This document shows, one piece after another, positions 18,227 to 33,200 of a stretch of 64,000 nt of DNA. The position numbers and the translations under genes are program-made. Below the pieces are notes generated by a model, which was not told where the DNA came from, made no database searches, and was given only the letters and a program-made list of their open reading frames with translations. Numbering within the stretch: the first letter of the stretch is position 1; every line of letters begins with the position of its first letter. Origin of the DNA: Pempheris klunzingeri (Eukaryota > Chordata > Actinopteri > Acropomatiformes > Pempheridae); NCBI RefSeq assembly GCF_042242105.1, contig NC_092021.1:6312355-6376354 (forward strand). Reading direction: 5' to 3'.

Positions 18227-21200
18227 ATGGCTGGACGGTTGCCGGCGTGCGTTGTCGACTGCGGCACAGGGTAAGCTGTTCAAACCGGACCGCCGCGCAG
18301 ACATGGGGCCGGGGTGTCACCGAGAGGCTGGGCACGGTTAGGGACTGTCACTGTCAGCAGCAGCAGCAGCAGCAGAAACTGGGTGTGTGTGTGTGTGTAT
18401 TTACAGACAGCTAGCCAGCGAGCTAGTGTGCTAACGAACAGCCAGCATATCACCTCTCTACCGGTTGCATTCAGACACAAACCCGGTCAGGTCATCCGCT
18501 CTGAAGTGCACAGTCACCCGTTATTTTTCACGGCCCTTTTCCTGCATGTTAGCTAGTTTCACCACCGGACGCCGTTTTCTCCTCCTCGAAGGGATTTCCC
18601 AGCTAGAACCGAGCTAGTGTTTGCTGTTACAGGACCTAAAGCTGACCGGGGAAGGCTTCCCTCACGGCTGCTCTCATTCATTTGGAGCTGGCGGACCGTC
18701 GCTGCCAGAACAACCGACCGTCTTACGTTCATTTAGCTCATTTTCCACAGTGGTGCGTTGTCCCGTGGACACAACAGAGGCTTTAGCCAACGTTAGTGCA
18801 ATTCATAAATCCTTTCTGCTCGTTAGTCTTGGCTGTGAGCAAGCGCAGTGCCACTTCCTATACAGCCTACACTTCCTCATTCACGCTTTTTAGTCCATAT
18901 ATGGTCGTTTCTCGGCATCCCAGCATGCTTTTCTGATTAACTTCTCTAATTTCTCCTCTTCGCCGGGCTACAGATAATTTTCCTAACCTAACTGATTCAT
19001 CTGTATCGATTTAATACTAATCTGCATTAGCAGCAAATGCTTTTTAAAAGAATGAACGCAGGGCTTAGATACTCTGTAAGCTCCTCCTGCAGCAGTGTTT
19101 GTATTCATCAGTGTGCATACCTCCTTTCCTGCTTTTAGTATATGGTAGATCTTCCTCTTTATTAGATGGAGGTTTAAACCACGGAAGATATGTGAGAGAT
19201 ACTCTTGAATAAGTCTTTTCTGTTGTTTTTTTTCTTAAGTGCATCCACATACATTTCATGTATCCTTTTCTATGACCGATTCTCACTTAAAGAAATGTCT
19301 GTTAACCAATGCAGACATGCAGATCGGCCCAAACAGCTGTACTCGACACCATAGCTATGCTTGCTCAGTTTTTGGGGGCAAAAAGTGGTTTGCATTGCTT
19401 GCATGCAGAGGCTTGAACCCGTCACTCTTCACATTACATACCTCCCCACTCATCACCCCTCCTCCCTTCGGGCTGTTAACCAGTCTGCTGCTTCTGATCT
19501 GCTCTGGGACAGCAGAAGAAAGTGCAGCTGAGAAGTAGGTTAGCCTGCACTAGATTGTTCTCATCAAGCAGATGGCCTCTACTTTCTGGCCAAGCCTTAC
19601 AGCCATGATATGTTCCAATATTACTGACTACTTTCTATATGCACAAGTAAGGCTTTGCCATACAGTCACAGCTTAGGTTGAGATTTGGTTCGTCATTAGT
19701 TTCTCTAAGTGGAAATTTTGACATATTATGGCTTTGCAGTTTAGCCAGACATGACCAGCTATTGGCAGATGTTGTAAAGAGCTGAGGGAGTTCAACAGCT
19801 GTCTCTGAGTCATGCTCCTGAAGTCCAAACAGTGACAACTCCACTTCCTCTTACCCACCAACCTTCTAAGCAGTCTGGCGGCTATTATTAGAATAGATTG
19901 CTTGACCATGCAGTGAAAGAACCACAGTCACATTCAGACTTGGGAATGTAGTTTTCGGTTAACTTTGTCTTTTGTGCAACATTAGCGTTGCACTGTGAAA
20001 CCGAGGTTTCTGGAGCAGATAAAAAGATGTCGGGTGTTTGCAGCCGAAGGGTTGGGTGGAGTCATTCTTCATCGGTCTTAAGCAAACAATTGACATTTCA
20101 TGACATAAGACGGCGATCCTCAATGAGCATCGGTCAGCATGGGGATAGATTACATTTACAAGGCCCTGGACCTACATTATGGACTGGCTTTCTGTGATCA
20201 TGTGCTTAAAAAGCAGATGTGTCATCGAACTGAACGTAACAAGGTGTAAGCTTTCCAAAAAAAGATACTAACACATAATGATTAGTTTACTGTAGTAGTT
20301 CAGCTGGTTGCTGTGTTGGACTCCAGCTGTCCTGTGCGATGGTGTCCACCGTCAGACATGTATTTTAAGCTTGTCGGGGCAGGTTGAGGAAGACAAGCTG
20401 GGACTGTTCTGTGGTATGAAGGTGTTCAGAGTACTGCTGCTACATTTTGCTGCTGTCAGCCCACGTTGTTGTTCCTGTCACGAGGCAGCTATTGTTATCA
20501 CCGAATGCCAATCTCCCCTTTGTCACTTTAATAAAAAAAAAAAAAAGCCCTGGTTTTGAGTGACAGAGGGGTCTTAAAATATGGCCTTTTTTATGCTGAA
20601 GTCCAGAGTGTGAAACTTATTAAAGTGGAAAGCCTCTTCTGTAAAAGTCGCCCAAAAATTCACGACTATAACGACTATAATAACAATAATGAGAGTAAAA
20701 GCACACTGATGCATTTTATGTTGAAAGAAATCAATAAGTTGCACAGTTTTTCACTAGTTTTCATGACAACTGTTTTCAGTCATCAGTTATATAATCAAAC
20801 AGCAAAAGTCTTAAAGGCGCCACTGGAAGTAGACAGCTTTTTAAGTTAAAGGGGGGTATTCACCCTCATTAATATGGAAATGTATTATTTGACTAATCAC
20901 TATTGTGTTTTTATTGTATTTTAAATGGTCTGTATTTGTATAGCACCTTTCTAGTCATTTCAACTACTCCAAGCGCTTTTACATCACATCCTCATTCACA
21001 CATCATTCATTCAGGAGGAAGCTAAGTTGGAGGAGACTATTCTTTCACACACATTCACACACTGAAGCTGCTTCAGGAGCAGGTTGGGGTTCAGTGTCTT
21101 GCCCAAGGACACTTCAACATGCTGACCCATAGGAGCCGGGGATCGAACCACAGACCTTCTGATTGAGGCACGACCGACTCTACCTCTGAGCCCTGCCCAT

Positions 21201-24200
21201 TTTAAGTCTGATATCGTACAAAAACCTATTTGCACATTGGCCATTTGGGAGCAGTGAAACAAGCGCAAAGTCCAATCAAAACAGTGATCTAAGGATTAAT
21301 AGAGTAATTAAAAACTGACTGCGCTATGTATTTAAAGGCTCCCGGAAGCTGTATTTCTGCTGTGGTGATGATGACCAAGTGGTCGGTTCAAACAGCATGC
21401 CAATGTAAAGTAGTAAAGAAGTTAGTAGCGACTTAAACTCCTGCATACAGGCCTCTATGAAGACCAGAGACATAACATATAAGACAATACAGTGAGCACT
21501 AGTGGGAGAATTTCTCTATGCTACAATGCAGAATAACCTTAAACCTTAAAAATAGACAAATTGAAATCGTGCTAGTATATTTAGTACTACTGCACATAGT
21601 GGTCCTGCCAACTAGTTCTCTAGTGTATTTGAACATGATCTGCTGCATGTTCTCATTGTGCTCTCTCTCCTGGCTCTGTTGGTTTACTTAGCAGATAGGT
21701 GAAGATGCCAGATTAGATTGTACAACTCCATACATACACACACCACACTATGTTTTCAGCCAACCAAAGTTCACTGTGCTGAAGCGGAAAAAACGGGTGC
21801 TGGTGGTCGCCTACCTGTCAGGTAGTGTGAGTTCATGTCAGAGGAGGGTGACATTATTTGACTTGAGGAGGCAGGACTTAAATGTAGGTAGTGAACAAAG
21901 TAAGACACAGTAAGGACAGTCGTTCATTGTTACAACTCACATTACAGCCTATTTGAGACCAAAGTTTGCACATAACATTCCCAGGTCACTACTGCTGATG
22001 TAGCCCTTCCTGCTTTCTTTTTTGTAAAGTTGAATTCAAAGGAGCCACTATTATGACCAGGATGTGGCCTATTATACCCACAGTGCTTTGGCAGTCGTCA
22101 GCAGTGTCCTCTATCAGTCCCTTGGGCCTTGTGTGCAGGAAGAACGGGAGTCCTGTCTGGGCCTACCCCAGGCGGGACTACATCTGGGTAGCATGTGCCC
22201 CACAAACCTCCACTTGTACAGAGCAGAGACATGGAGAAGACAGTGTCAGAGTCAGAAGCCTTTAATCCTATGAGGGAAAGTGAGTTTAAGGAATGTTATA
22301 TGAGCGTGGAGGTTGAAATGTTGCTTATTTGTCCCAGTCATAATGAGTTTTAGAAACATCTCACACTTTTCTTATTCATATGACTCCTCTCTCTGTTTAA
22401 AGTTTCACTTGCATCGGGATGTTGGCAATAAAAATGCGGCAGTGTTGAGGTCACATCTAGTTTATATTAAGGATGGTCAGTCTTTTTTCCCCAGACAAAT
22501 ATGAATAGTCTTCAGTCTCCCAGTGTGACATGAATGGCTCTTTTAATGGCCTCCCATTAGCAAACTCCAGAGCTGCTGCTGCTTTTGGCACCCAACCAAC
22601 CCGCCAAAGGACAGTGACGGCATTGATCAAAGCGATAGTGTAGGAAATGGCAGCCAAAAACAATCTTTTCTGAAGTGAACTTTCCCGCCTACAAATCTAA
22701 TGGCATCAGTGCAGCAGGTGCTTGTTTCTGTAGTACATACAGCCTGAAATGGGATGCTTCTCTCTTACAGTTACACCAAACTGGGGTATGCAGGGAACAC
22801 AGAGCCACAGTTCATCGTTCCATCATGTGAGTATTCCATTTTGCATTGAATTCCTGTCGCCGTAGCCAAGCAGGCTGGTGACCGTGGCAACAATGTCCTG
22901 CTTTGACACCTTTATTTCTTTGTCATAATAATTTTCCCACTACATAAGATTGTCTCTGTAACACCTGTAACTCCTGCTTCAAAACCCTAACCTTTCAATT
23001 TCAAAGATTTCGTTTTTATATGAAGTTAAAAACAATTTAAAAGGATTAATAATTCTTGATTACGTGGATTTCTGATCTTATTTACTAACAACGTGCACAT
23101 TTTTGTGGGAGAGTTTATCCTCTCTGTGACTCTCCATTGAATTCTCTGTTTTCTCGTCAGGTATCGCCATCAAAGAGTCGGCCAAGGTCGGAGACCAGGC
23201 CCAGCGGAGGATGATGAAGGGGGTGGATGACTTGGATTTTTACATCGGAGACGAAGCGGTAGACAAGCCCACATATTCCACCAAGGTACACGACCCTGAA
23301 GCTTCGCACAGAAATGAATGGGAAAACAATTACCATGTTTGATATGTTTTCACTTTCTTTAGAGAACCGATCGACTGCTTCTAAGGTGGATTGGAGTTTG
23401 TAGTGTGTTCACACTGGAAAAGTTGCAAAATAAAGTATTTAAATGTACACAATTCTCCTACAGTCCAACGCAAAAAGGAAAAGAAGCTGGAAAAAAGTAA
23501 ATCTAATTATAGATGGTGGAAAAACTTTGGTTAAGTTTCTTAAGTATCTTCTCCTGTTAGTATAAAACAGGAGGCAGATGACCTTCAATCTGCAAAGAGC
23601 TCTGCTTCTCATTGACCTACTTATACTTCACTCTAAATGGGACCATCTTTTATGAAATGAACATCAAGCTGCTTCTAAGAGGACTTGGAACTAGTAATTG
23701 AGACCATTAACTCATTTGACAAATGTTTACTGAGGTCATAAGAAGCAAGGTTATTTTCTCATAGACTTCCATACATTTGGACTTCTTTTTGCTGCCTGAG
23801 GAGTCTCCCCCTGCTGGTCATTGGACAGAATGCAGGTTTAAGGCACCTTGTATTGGCTTCACTTCACACCCAGAAGCTCTGTCCACTTCTTTTGTACAGT
23901 CCAGGGCAGTATGCCTCTGGGGAACAGTGGGGGGCCCTGGAACACCTAAATGGAATAAGAAGGAAAGTCAACACAAAGAACGAAAAGCAGATATCAACAC
24001 ATTTCAGAGTGAATGGCCTCCTTCTCTGAGTGATGTGGATGATAGCTGTCAGCAACTTCATGATGTCATTTAACAAGTTGCATGCTGTGCATTTTATACA
24101 TTGTTGTTCAAGTGTTAATATGCAAACAGAGGAGAAACTGATGAAAAAACATTTAACAAAATGAGGGATTAAATGTCTGCTTGGTAACTCCCAACAAAGG

Positions 24201-27200
24201 CTGCTTCTCATATAGAGAATACAGTATCTCTCAGCCTCAGTGGTTTAGAGGTCTACTGTGCGGTGATCTCACAGACACGTAGCTGGCTGGGGAAACCATG
24301 TAGGGAAGTTTAATCCACAAAATATAGTGGAGGACAATATTGTTTTACTGGTTTTTAAAGCAGTGTTGCAAGAAGCTTGCATTATAAATACACATTTTAC
24401 AATATGTGCTGCTGATCTTATATTCATGCCTGTCTCCATCCATTGCATGTTACATGCATTGTCTCATTAGTTGTACCCTTGTACCAACAGTGGCCAATCC
24501 GTCATGGGATTGTGGAGGACTGGGACCTAATGGAGCGCTTCATGGAGCAGATCATCTTCAAGTACCTGAGGGCAGAGCCCGAGGACCACTACTTCCTCCT
24601 GGTAAGGGGATTAAAATGTGGTCAGTCCTGAATGGATTCCTGCTCCTGATGGACATTAACAGACAAGCTGTGGGCCAGGGTCTAGTAAACTACAAAATAG
24701 CGGCACAAATAATGGATCTTGGCAGCTGAAATTTGTCTTTTTCATATTTGTAACCACACTCCTTTTCAGTCTGAATTTGTTACATAATAACTGTACTGTG
24801 TCTGTGTGCTTGTGCATGTGTGCTATTCTCCGTTTGCAGACAGAGCCTCCTCTGAACACACCAGAAAACCGAGAGTACACAGCTGAGATCATGTTTGAGT
24901 CCTTCAATGTCCCAGGGCTCTACATTGCTGTGCAGGTGAGATATGCTGGGCCATCTACTTTGTTTATGATGACCAAATACTCTTCTTACTGTCAAATGTG
25001 TCAAATGTCTTAAACTCATCATTTGATCACATTTTAGGCATCTGCACTACTCCCTAATCTGCCATGACAGTGTAGTGGAGTTGTATGTCAGGAATGTGTT
25101 ACAGGATAGCTGGAGCCTGTTGAACATGAAATCAGGATTTGTGTGTGTGTGTGTGTACCAGGCCGTGCTTGCTCTAGCAGCCTCGTGGACGTCCAGACAG
25201 GTGGGCGAGAGGACGCTGACAGGCACAGTCATCGACAGTGGAGACGGTGTCACCCATGTCATCCCCGTGGTGAGTTACCAGATTGACAAGCGCACTCTTG
25301 TCAAAAGACACGCACACATACTCACACTTTGTAGTTGCTGAAGAGTCAACATTGTGACTGCTCTCCAGGCCACTCAGGAAGTAGGGTGTTTAACTTAAAG
25401 GAAATGTATTGTGGCCATTTATTTTGCTCTATTCAGACCTCCGTTTGACTTTTTAACTCTGTTCATTCCATTGATTTTTGACTGTTAACATTGCTGACTG
25501 ACATTTAACCACGATTAGGGGCAGCATTAGCGATTTAGATGAGATAGTATTAGATAGATTAGAGGTTTTATACACTATGTTGAAAAGAATGAGCAATTTC
25601 TCCTTTTAAAAAAAATATGTTTCCACCTGTCAGCTGTCACAGTAACAGGATAGTGTTGAGGTATAAAAAGTAGACGGCAGCGTTTCAGCGGCTGGAAAGA
25701 ATCGCTCAGTTTTAGGAAATGTGCTTGCAGAATATAGACTAGGTGACTGAATCAGCACGTCTGTAGCCACTGCTGAATGTAAGCAAAAACTGAGCCAAAC
25801 ACAACACCATGGCGACATGGAGAAGGCCTCACAGAACACAGATCTAATGGAAAAACATCAGTTACAACAGCTGTAGGCTTAGAGTCTCTTTGTGCTTCCT
25901 ACATGCCTGTACTTGTCTATCATGTTGCACATTTTATGACGTAAGCTTTGTTTCTTTCTTCTACTCCCAGGCCGAAGGTTATGTAATTGGCAGCTGTATA
26001 AAGCACATTCCCATCGCAGGACGAGACATCACCTACTTCACCCAGCAGCTCCTGAGGGAGAGGGAGGTGGGCATCCCACCGGAGCAGTCGCTGGAGACGG
26101 CCAAGGCCGTAAAGGTAGGTCCTCGGCTACAGTGCCCGTCAGCCACTCCCTCATGCACACCCCCACTGACTGGAGTCACAGAAGTTCTTCCATTCAGCAT
26201 CAATGGGATACAACACAGAGGCCTCTAGGTTCACAGCAGTTAAACTGGTGGTAACAGCAGCGGCATTGTGTTTTCCCTCTGGAATATGACTCCAGGCTGT
26301 GGCTATTCTGATGTGGGTATGTTTTGAATAATTTGCTTAAACTACTGCTTGACACACAACCAGCAAATGAATCTCCTCCCAGTTAAGTGGAGAGTCTCTA
26401 GACAGAATGCACACACTGACAGTTCCTATAATATTATACTGATATGATATGAGAGGAATCTCATAAATTGTTGAGTAGCTACAGCAGAACATAGATTAGT
26501 ATGAATGGTATGATAAATTGGAGACATACTATCAGTATCAGTTAATGTAGGAATATTTTAAGAATATTATGCTTAGCTCAAGTTATTAAACCCTACCAGA
26601 TATGTTTGAAGTAGGTACTGCAGGAACAAAATTGCTAGTTAGTCATGTTATTTATTGTGTCATGTAGTCCCAGTCCCACAGGACACCAAAAAATATAGGT
26701 GCTGTGAATCAAACGTGAACATAATGTTAAATTACAATGCAAACAAAGAACATTTATGTTCTGCCCCAGGCTCTACAAATGATATCTGCCACGAGAAGGC
26801 AGATCCATCAAGAAGAACTCATGAGAAATGAAAACATTTTTTTTTCTTCAATCATCATATGATGAAAAATAAGACTTCATGTCCAGTCTCACCTAAATAA
26901 CATCCATCAATCAATCTTTATTTATATAGCGCCAATTCACAACAACGTTATTTCAAGACGCTTTACATAAAGAGCAGGTCTAGACCAAACTCTTTAACAT
27001 AACATAACAAAGTCTTTTCTATAACTGACGGCAGGTACCTGAACATAACAGGACTGCAGCGGGGAGCTGAAAGCTTGCAGATAAAGTTCCATTAAACTGT
27101 AATGAGGTTCATGACATGCAGGTAGAGAGACAACCAACATAGCTCATTATTCTTAGCTTTACCTACCTATTTTTAGCTTTTAGCCTTTCAGTCTTATAAC

Positions 27201-30200
27201 CACCAGCTTTGCACATCCAGCTGCTGGTCTTTCCTTGAGCACATCCATCCATCCACCCACCCATCCATTATCTATATCGCTTATCCTTAAGGGTTGCAGG
27301 GGGGCTGGAGCCAATCCCAGCGAGAGGCGGGGTACGCCCCGGACTGGTCACCAGCCAATCACACAGCTGACACATAGAGACAGACAACCATCCACACTCA
27401 CACTCACACCTACGGGCAATTTAGAGTCACCAATTATGTCTTTGGACTGGGGGAGGAGGCCAGAGTACCCGGACAAAACCCACGCAAGTAAGAACATGCA
27501 AACTCCATACAGAGGGACCTCAGGTTTAAACCTGGATTCGAGCTGTGAGGCAACAGTGCTAACCACTGCACCACCATGCTGCCCCTCCTTGAGCATATGT
27601 GGCCGCTAAATACTGTGTGAAACTAAAGGCAATGAAGTGACGTGAATATTGAGGTCTGTCACTGGGATAAGAACACTTCTGACAAATAGGAAAATCAGAT
27701 ATACGTAGGGCTACTTTGTCTCCAGCTCCATTTACCGCAGTGACAGTGATGGACTCTTTTCTTCGGTTTGAAAAAAACATATGCCAAATTGGAACCTCAG
27801 TGTTTTCCTTCATGAGGACAGCAGGTGGCACTATTGGTCTACTTGTTACATGGAGCTGGCATCCTTCAAAACCCCACTGCTTTGTTTTGCTTTGTTTCGT
27901 TTTTGATAATCAACACTAATCCCCAAAAAAACCAAACCAAACCTGCATCGCCATTTCTTAGATTCCACTTTTCCAGGTCACAAATACATGTTCATTTCAT
28001 TTGCCTTCCCTCATTGTTGCTCATTCTGTCTGTCACCACATTTTATTGATTCACCTCAATTCTCCACAACTACCCCATGTTTATTAAATAGCTTGTTACC
28101 AAAGACTTTGTTCTTTATGTCAAGGACCATTCCTCATTGCCCTGAGACAAACAAGAAATAATGTGAGTTCAAATGATTACCTTTAGCATTTAGGGAATGT
28201 GCGGTGTGCATATTGCCAAACATGTCTGAAAGTGTTAAGTCCACTGCTGTCTGGCTTGCGGTACAGACCGCATTTCCCAGCAAGTCAAACTAACAACATC
28301 TCCTCTGCATATAATACACTGTTCTATTCGTATTTGCTGCTACAGAAGCAAAATCAATCACACTCCAAACTCAGGTAGCTTTTTCAAATTGAATCTGTTT
28401 TTATAACTCCTCAAATAGCAGGAGAATTCACAAAAGCAAAGCGAACAAAAACAGTCCTGATCACTTTTCCATTGCAACACAATGATGAGAAAGCATGACA
28501 CAAAAGGCAGGGGGCTTTTGTAGGTTGATTTTGCTGGTTGATTCAAATCATATTTACATATTTACTGTGAACAAACTATCAACGCTGTGTGTGCAGCAGG
28601 GGGTAGAAAACACAATGCCACAATGGCTTATTAATGGACATTTTCACTATTTAGAAGTAAACAACTTGCTGGAAACCACAAAAATTACTGTTTAGAGGTG
28701 AATTTTTATGTGACACTCATCCGTGTGTTTCGTTTATTTCCTTTAATCGACATCTGACGGCTGTGGCTAGCGAACATGACACATATACAGCAGCTAGCAC
28801 CAGTGATAATACTAACGTAGATCCTGTATATACGCAAGGACACTGCAACCTTGTTACCCTTTTATAAGCATTACTAACACACAATCAGCTACACTCGAAG
28901 GGATTTTTTGTGCAATGCTGTAACCTTCCTCGTGCTCTGCCCATCAGGAGCGGTTCAGCTACGTGTGCCCAGATCTAGTCAAAGAGTTCAACAAGTACGA
29001 CACGGACGGCTCCAAGTGGATCAAGCAGTACACTGGCATCAATTCCATCAGCAAGAAGGAGTTCACCATCGATGTGGGCTACGAGCGCTTCCTGGGGCCC
29101 GAGATCTTCTTCCACCCAGAGGTTGGTCACTACTGTGTGAATCAAAGCAGGGAACTCAATTTAAGTTTACAGAAGCCTAGATAGCCCACACACGAGGACG
29201 ACAGCTCGATAGACGAGGCAGGAAAACACACAATTTTGTGTTAAAAACAGTGTATCAAAGTGTATGAAAACAGAAAGTGATTTCTATTAAAGAGGTTGTC
29301 TTGCTAAGTTATGCAACAATTTGTGTGGAAAAGGGAAAAAAATGCTAAACTTGGATAATGGCAACAAGGGCACTTACAGTTCCATTAAATACTTCTAGAG
29401 TTGCATATCAATATTTGATCCTCTTTCAAACAATATTTTTGGATAAATGTGATGTAAGTGAACCAAAAACAATGAAAAATTAACTTGTTTTCATTTATTT
29501 AACAAAAACAAAGGTGCCCATTTCTATTAACTCTTTAAGACCTATGGGCCCGCCGGTGGGCCGAGTGTGCAAGCGCTCTTTGGATTACCGTAATTCGCTC
29601 ACAATTTGTGCCATCGGAAAAATAACAACAGTTTCTGAAAGATGAGACATTGGGCTTTACAGCCAATATGGTGTCATTACGGTAATTCCACTCCCGCCTC
29701 TCTTGGAAACCCGCGAAACAAACATTTCTTTCCCAAACATTTCATTTCTTTTCAAGACCGTAAAAACGATTTTTTTTGTTGTTGTTGTTTATTGCACTGA
29801 ATTTCTCTATTTAGGAAAATATGTGTAAAAAAACCAAAAAGACCAAAACGATTTTCTTTTTTTTTGTGGTTTACTGCCCTTTTTGGCGATTTATTTAATT
29901 AGTATAGGCATGAATCTATACATATTATTAAAATTTAGGATGTAAGGGTTGTATTGATATATATTGATTGTATTATAGTAAGTTAAAATACTCCAAAAAA
30001 TGGGACTGTAGTACAGTACAGTAAATGTAAAATAAAAAATGCTCTGGCGGACTGATGGTAGGTCATAAAGGGTTAAGGAAAAAGTTAGGACACCATATGC
30101 CCCAATGATTGGCATTGCCCCCATTGGCTGAAATAACCTCAGTTAGATGTTTGTGATTACCATTCTCTGACATGGACTGGGAGAGAGTTTTCCCTCTCCT

Positions 30201-33200
30201 CCGTGCAGAATTGTTTCAGCCGTGTGATGTTTGAGGGTTTCTTGCATGCACAGCCCGTTTCAAATCACCCCACAGCATCTCAACAGGATTACGATCTGGG
30301 CCTTGACTTTGCCATTTCAGAGCTCTCTTTCTTTTGAGCCATTCCTTGGTGTATTTACTGGAATGTTTTGGGTCGTTGTCATGTTGCATGGTCCACATCC
30401 GCTTCAGCTCCAGTTTTTGGACAGATGGTCTCACATTTCCTCAAGCACCCTCTGATACAATAAAGAATTCATGGTGGATTTTATCACGGTGAGCTGGCCA
30501 GGCCCTGCTGCAGCAGAGCAGCTCCAACCATGACATTTCCACCCCCATACCTCACAGTGGGTAGGAGGTTCTGTCTTTGGTTTGTGTCAAACATGAATTC
30601 TGTTACTGTGCCTAAATAATTCAACTTTGGATTCATCTGTAGCACTTTGTTCTTGAAGTCCTGGTCTTTTCCAGGTGCTTTCTAGCAAACTTAAGCCTTT
30701 CTGTGATGATGTTTTTCTTTTTTTAAAGCAAAGGCTTTCTCCTGGCATACCTCCCATGAAAATCTTTTTTCCCATGATGACATTTTAGGATTGCTGTAGA
30801 CTTCTTAAAGCATCTAAGGCTTTCTGGGGTGGCCTGACCTCACCATGTTGACAGTTGTTTTAAATGCTCTTCATGCTGATTCAATGCTGATTTCTAATTG
30901 TTTAAAGGCTGTTTCCCTTCAGAGACTGGGAATGGCTACACAAGCCCCCTTGAACCTGTAAGTGTGAGAAAAAATGTGAGCTGAATAAAAAGAAGGCTAA
31001 AAGGCAGAGTTGCAGAACACAAAGATGCCATCTGCACAAAGAAGTTTTGATAACATTATGTGCAAGCAGGACATGGCCACCCTAGTGCACTTAAACTCAT
31101 GGAGCTGAAGTTGTTGGAGGACTTCAGAGGAGGCAACCACATAAGACTCCATCACAAGACCTTTTGGGTTGTACACCTGAAAGCAACAAAATATTCTTGT
31201 GATGAGATCAGATCAGTGATGAGATCGATTTTTCTCCCTATTTTTTAAATTATGAAAGGATTGTGTTTTAAATCAGGTGTGCTTGTTGTGATTATCCTAT
31301 GAATATGTGTTTGTAGTCGTGAACAGAAATTTGTCGACCAATTTGTAGATCAAGGGTTTTTATCATGTGTACTAAAGGATTATGTCCATCTTGACTTAGT
31401 TTTTTTAACATTCAAATTTACCTCCTCTCTCTCCCACCTTAGAGAGAGAGACAGACAGTCAGACAGACAGACAGTCAGACAGTCAGACAGACAGACAGAC
31501 ACACACAAAATGAAGGCATTTTAATGTTGCACCTCACAATGCGCCTTATTTTGTTCTCGAAGGAGACTTGCAGTTTTAGATTTTGGATTCAGACCACATT
31601 CGACCCATGAGCCCCTCAGAAGGTGGAATAAGCACAGCAACAGCACCTGTATATAACCACCACAGCAACCCAGCACCGCTTTCACTCCATTATCGTCATG
31701 TATAAAACCACCTTAATGAGAAAGAAAGGAGGTGACTAGATCAGAACACCTCCCATTAGAATCCTCAAACGCATCCTGACTATCAGCACCAACTGGCCCA
31801 GACCTGAAACGGACTCCAGTCCAACGGTCCGATCAGGCGTGACATCTGAATATATAGTTTTTGAGTTGAGCAGTCATTATATGTGATCCTACCTTCAGTT
31901 GGCTAGCCTCACTGCCGTGTGCCTTTTCTGACAGCTGTTTCTACACACACAGTTTCTGACCTCCTGGATATTTAATTGCACTTGACGCTGGCATGTTTTG
32001 GTGTGTGATAACTACAGCTGTAGCTTTGGTACATACACAGCACAGCATAACACATTGGTTTTTTTTTTTTACAACCTCAGTTTGCCAACCCCGACTTCAC
32101 CCAGCCTATATCTGAAGTTGTGGACGAGGTCATTCAGAACTGCCCAATTGATGTCAGGCGTCCTCTCTATAAGGTAAGCTCACCTTCACCGTGTCGACAG
32201 GATGCTTGTTTGTGATGAACCAGTGTGAACAATCCTTGAAGGATTCAGAAGCTCTTTTTTTTCTGAAATACTTTGCTCCATTCAACAAGACCTGCTCTGA
32301 CTATACGTGAAGTTATTATAAGACTTCAGACCGGTCAGTGAATCCATTCTGGTCTGTATTCTACTGTTTTTGACGAACAGTGGAGAACTGCAGTGTTCTG
32401 TTGTCAGTTTCTAAGCACTTTAGCATGTTAACAACCAACAGCCTTACTGCATTCATTTCCCTGGAAAATCCTGTATTTTATTGTGAAGTGATTGAAATTT
32501 CTCCTACAAGCAGTGAGTTGGGCTGTCTTTGGGAATCAGTAGAGTCAGGGCTTTGTGTCGGAGTCCTGCCTCATTCTGATGAAACTCATTTTGAGACGAT
32601 GCCCAGCCTGCTATACTTTTTCCTCGATTGAGTGAACACTGAAGTGATGAAAAGGATTGAGTGAAATTGATACATCACTCAGTTTATCAGGTGGTATTTG
32701 CCATCACGAGTTGTGCCCATCACACTTCTAATACACTGCAGTGGACTGTTTTCCCAGACTGGCTGGCCAGTGGCCAGTTGCAGGTCACAGGCGTTAAGTG
32801 CCTCTTATTCTCCAGCTTTGTAATCCCCATCACCCTTTCTTCCACAGAACATTGTTCTGTCAGGAGGCTCCACCATGTTCAGGGACTTTGGGCGTCGTCT
32901 GCAGAGAGACTTAAAGAGGACGGTTGATGCCCGACTGAAGATGAGTGAGGAGCTGAGTGGAGGCAAGCTCAAGGTGAGAGTATACATCGATTTATACGCA
33001 GCAAAGATCAATACTGCTTGACAAAACACAATTACTACGTGAGGAGTGAAAAAATGTGGGAAAAAACATCTTTAAAGTTTATGCCCTCTTCCACTGCATT
33101 TGTTGTTGGTGCAGATGTGCATTGAATGTAGATTAGTTTATTTCAATAGCAAGTGTATTAAGCATAAACCTGATTGGGTTTTAAAATCTACAGTTGAATG

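Larger units (their letters stand above)
18271..22770 (+). other. actr3 intron 1
   Basis: This 4.5-kb intron begins in the CpG-rich promoter zone, with a CAG run (about 18354-18376) and a GT run just downstream. A reverse SINE lies at about 20926-21200. I see no other gene. The GC-rich first 500 bp may hold further promoter elements. Confidence 0.6.

Noticed and set aside
24230..24300. Stretch that faintly resembles a tRNA
   Set aside because: No B box (GGTTCRANNC) and no acceptor stem pairing.
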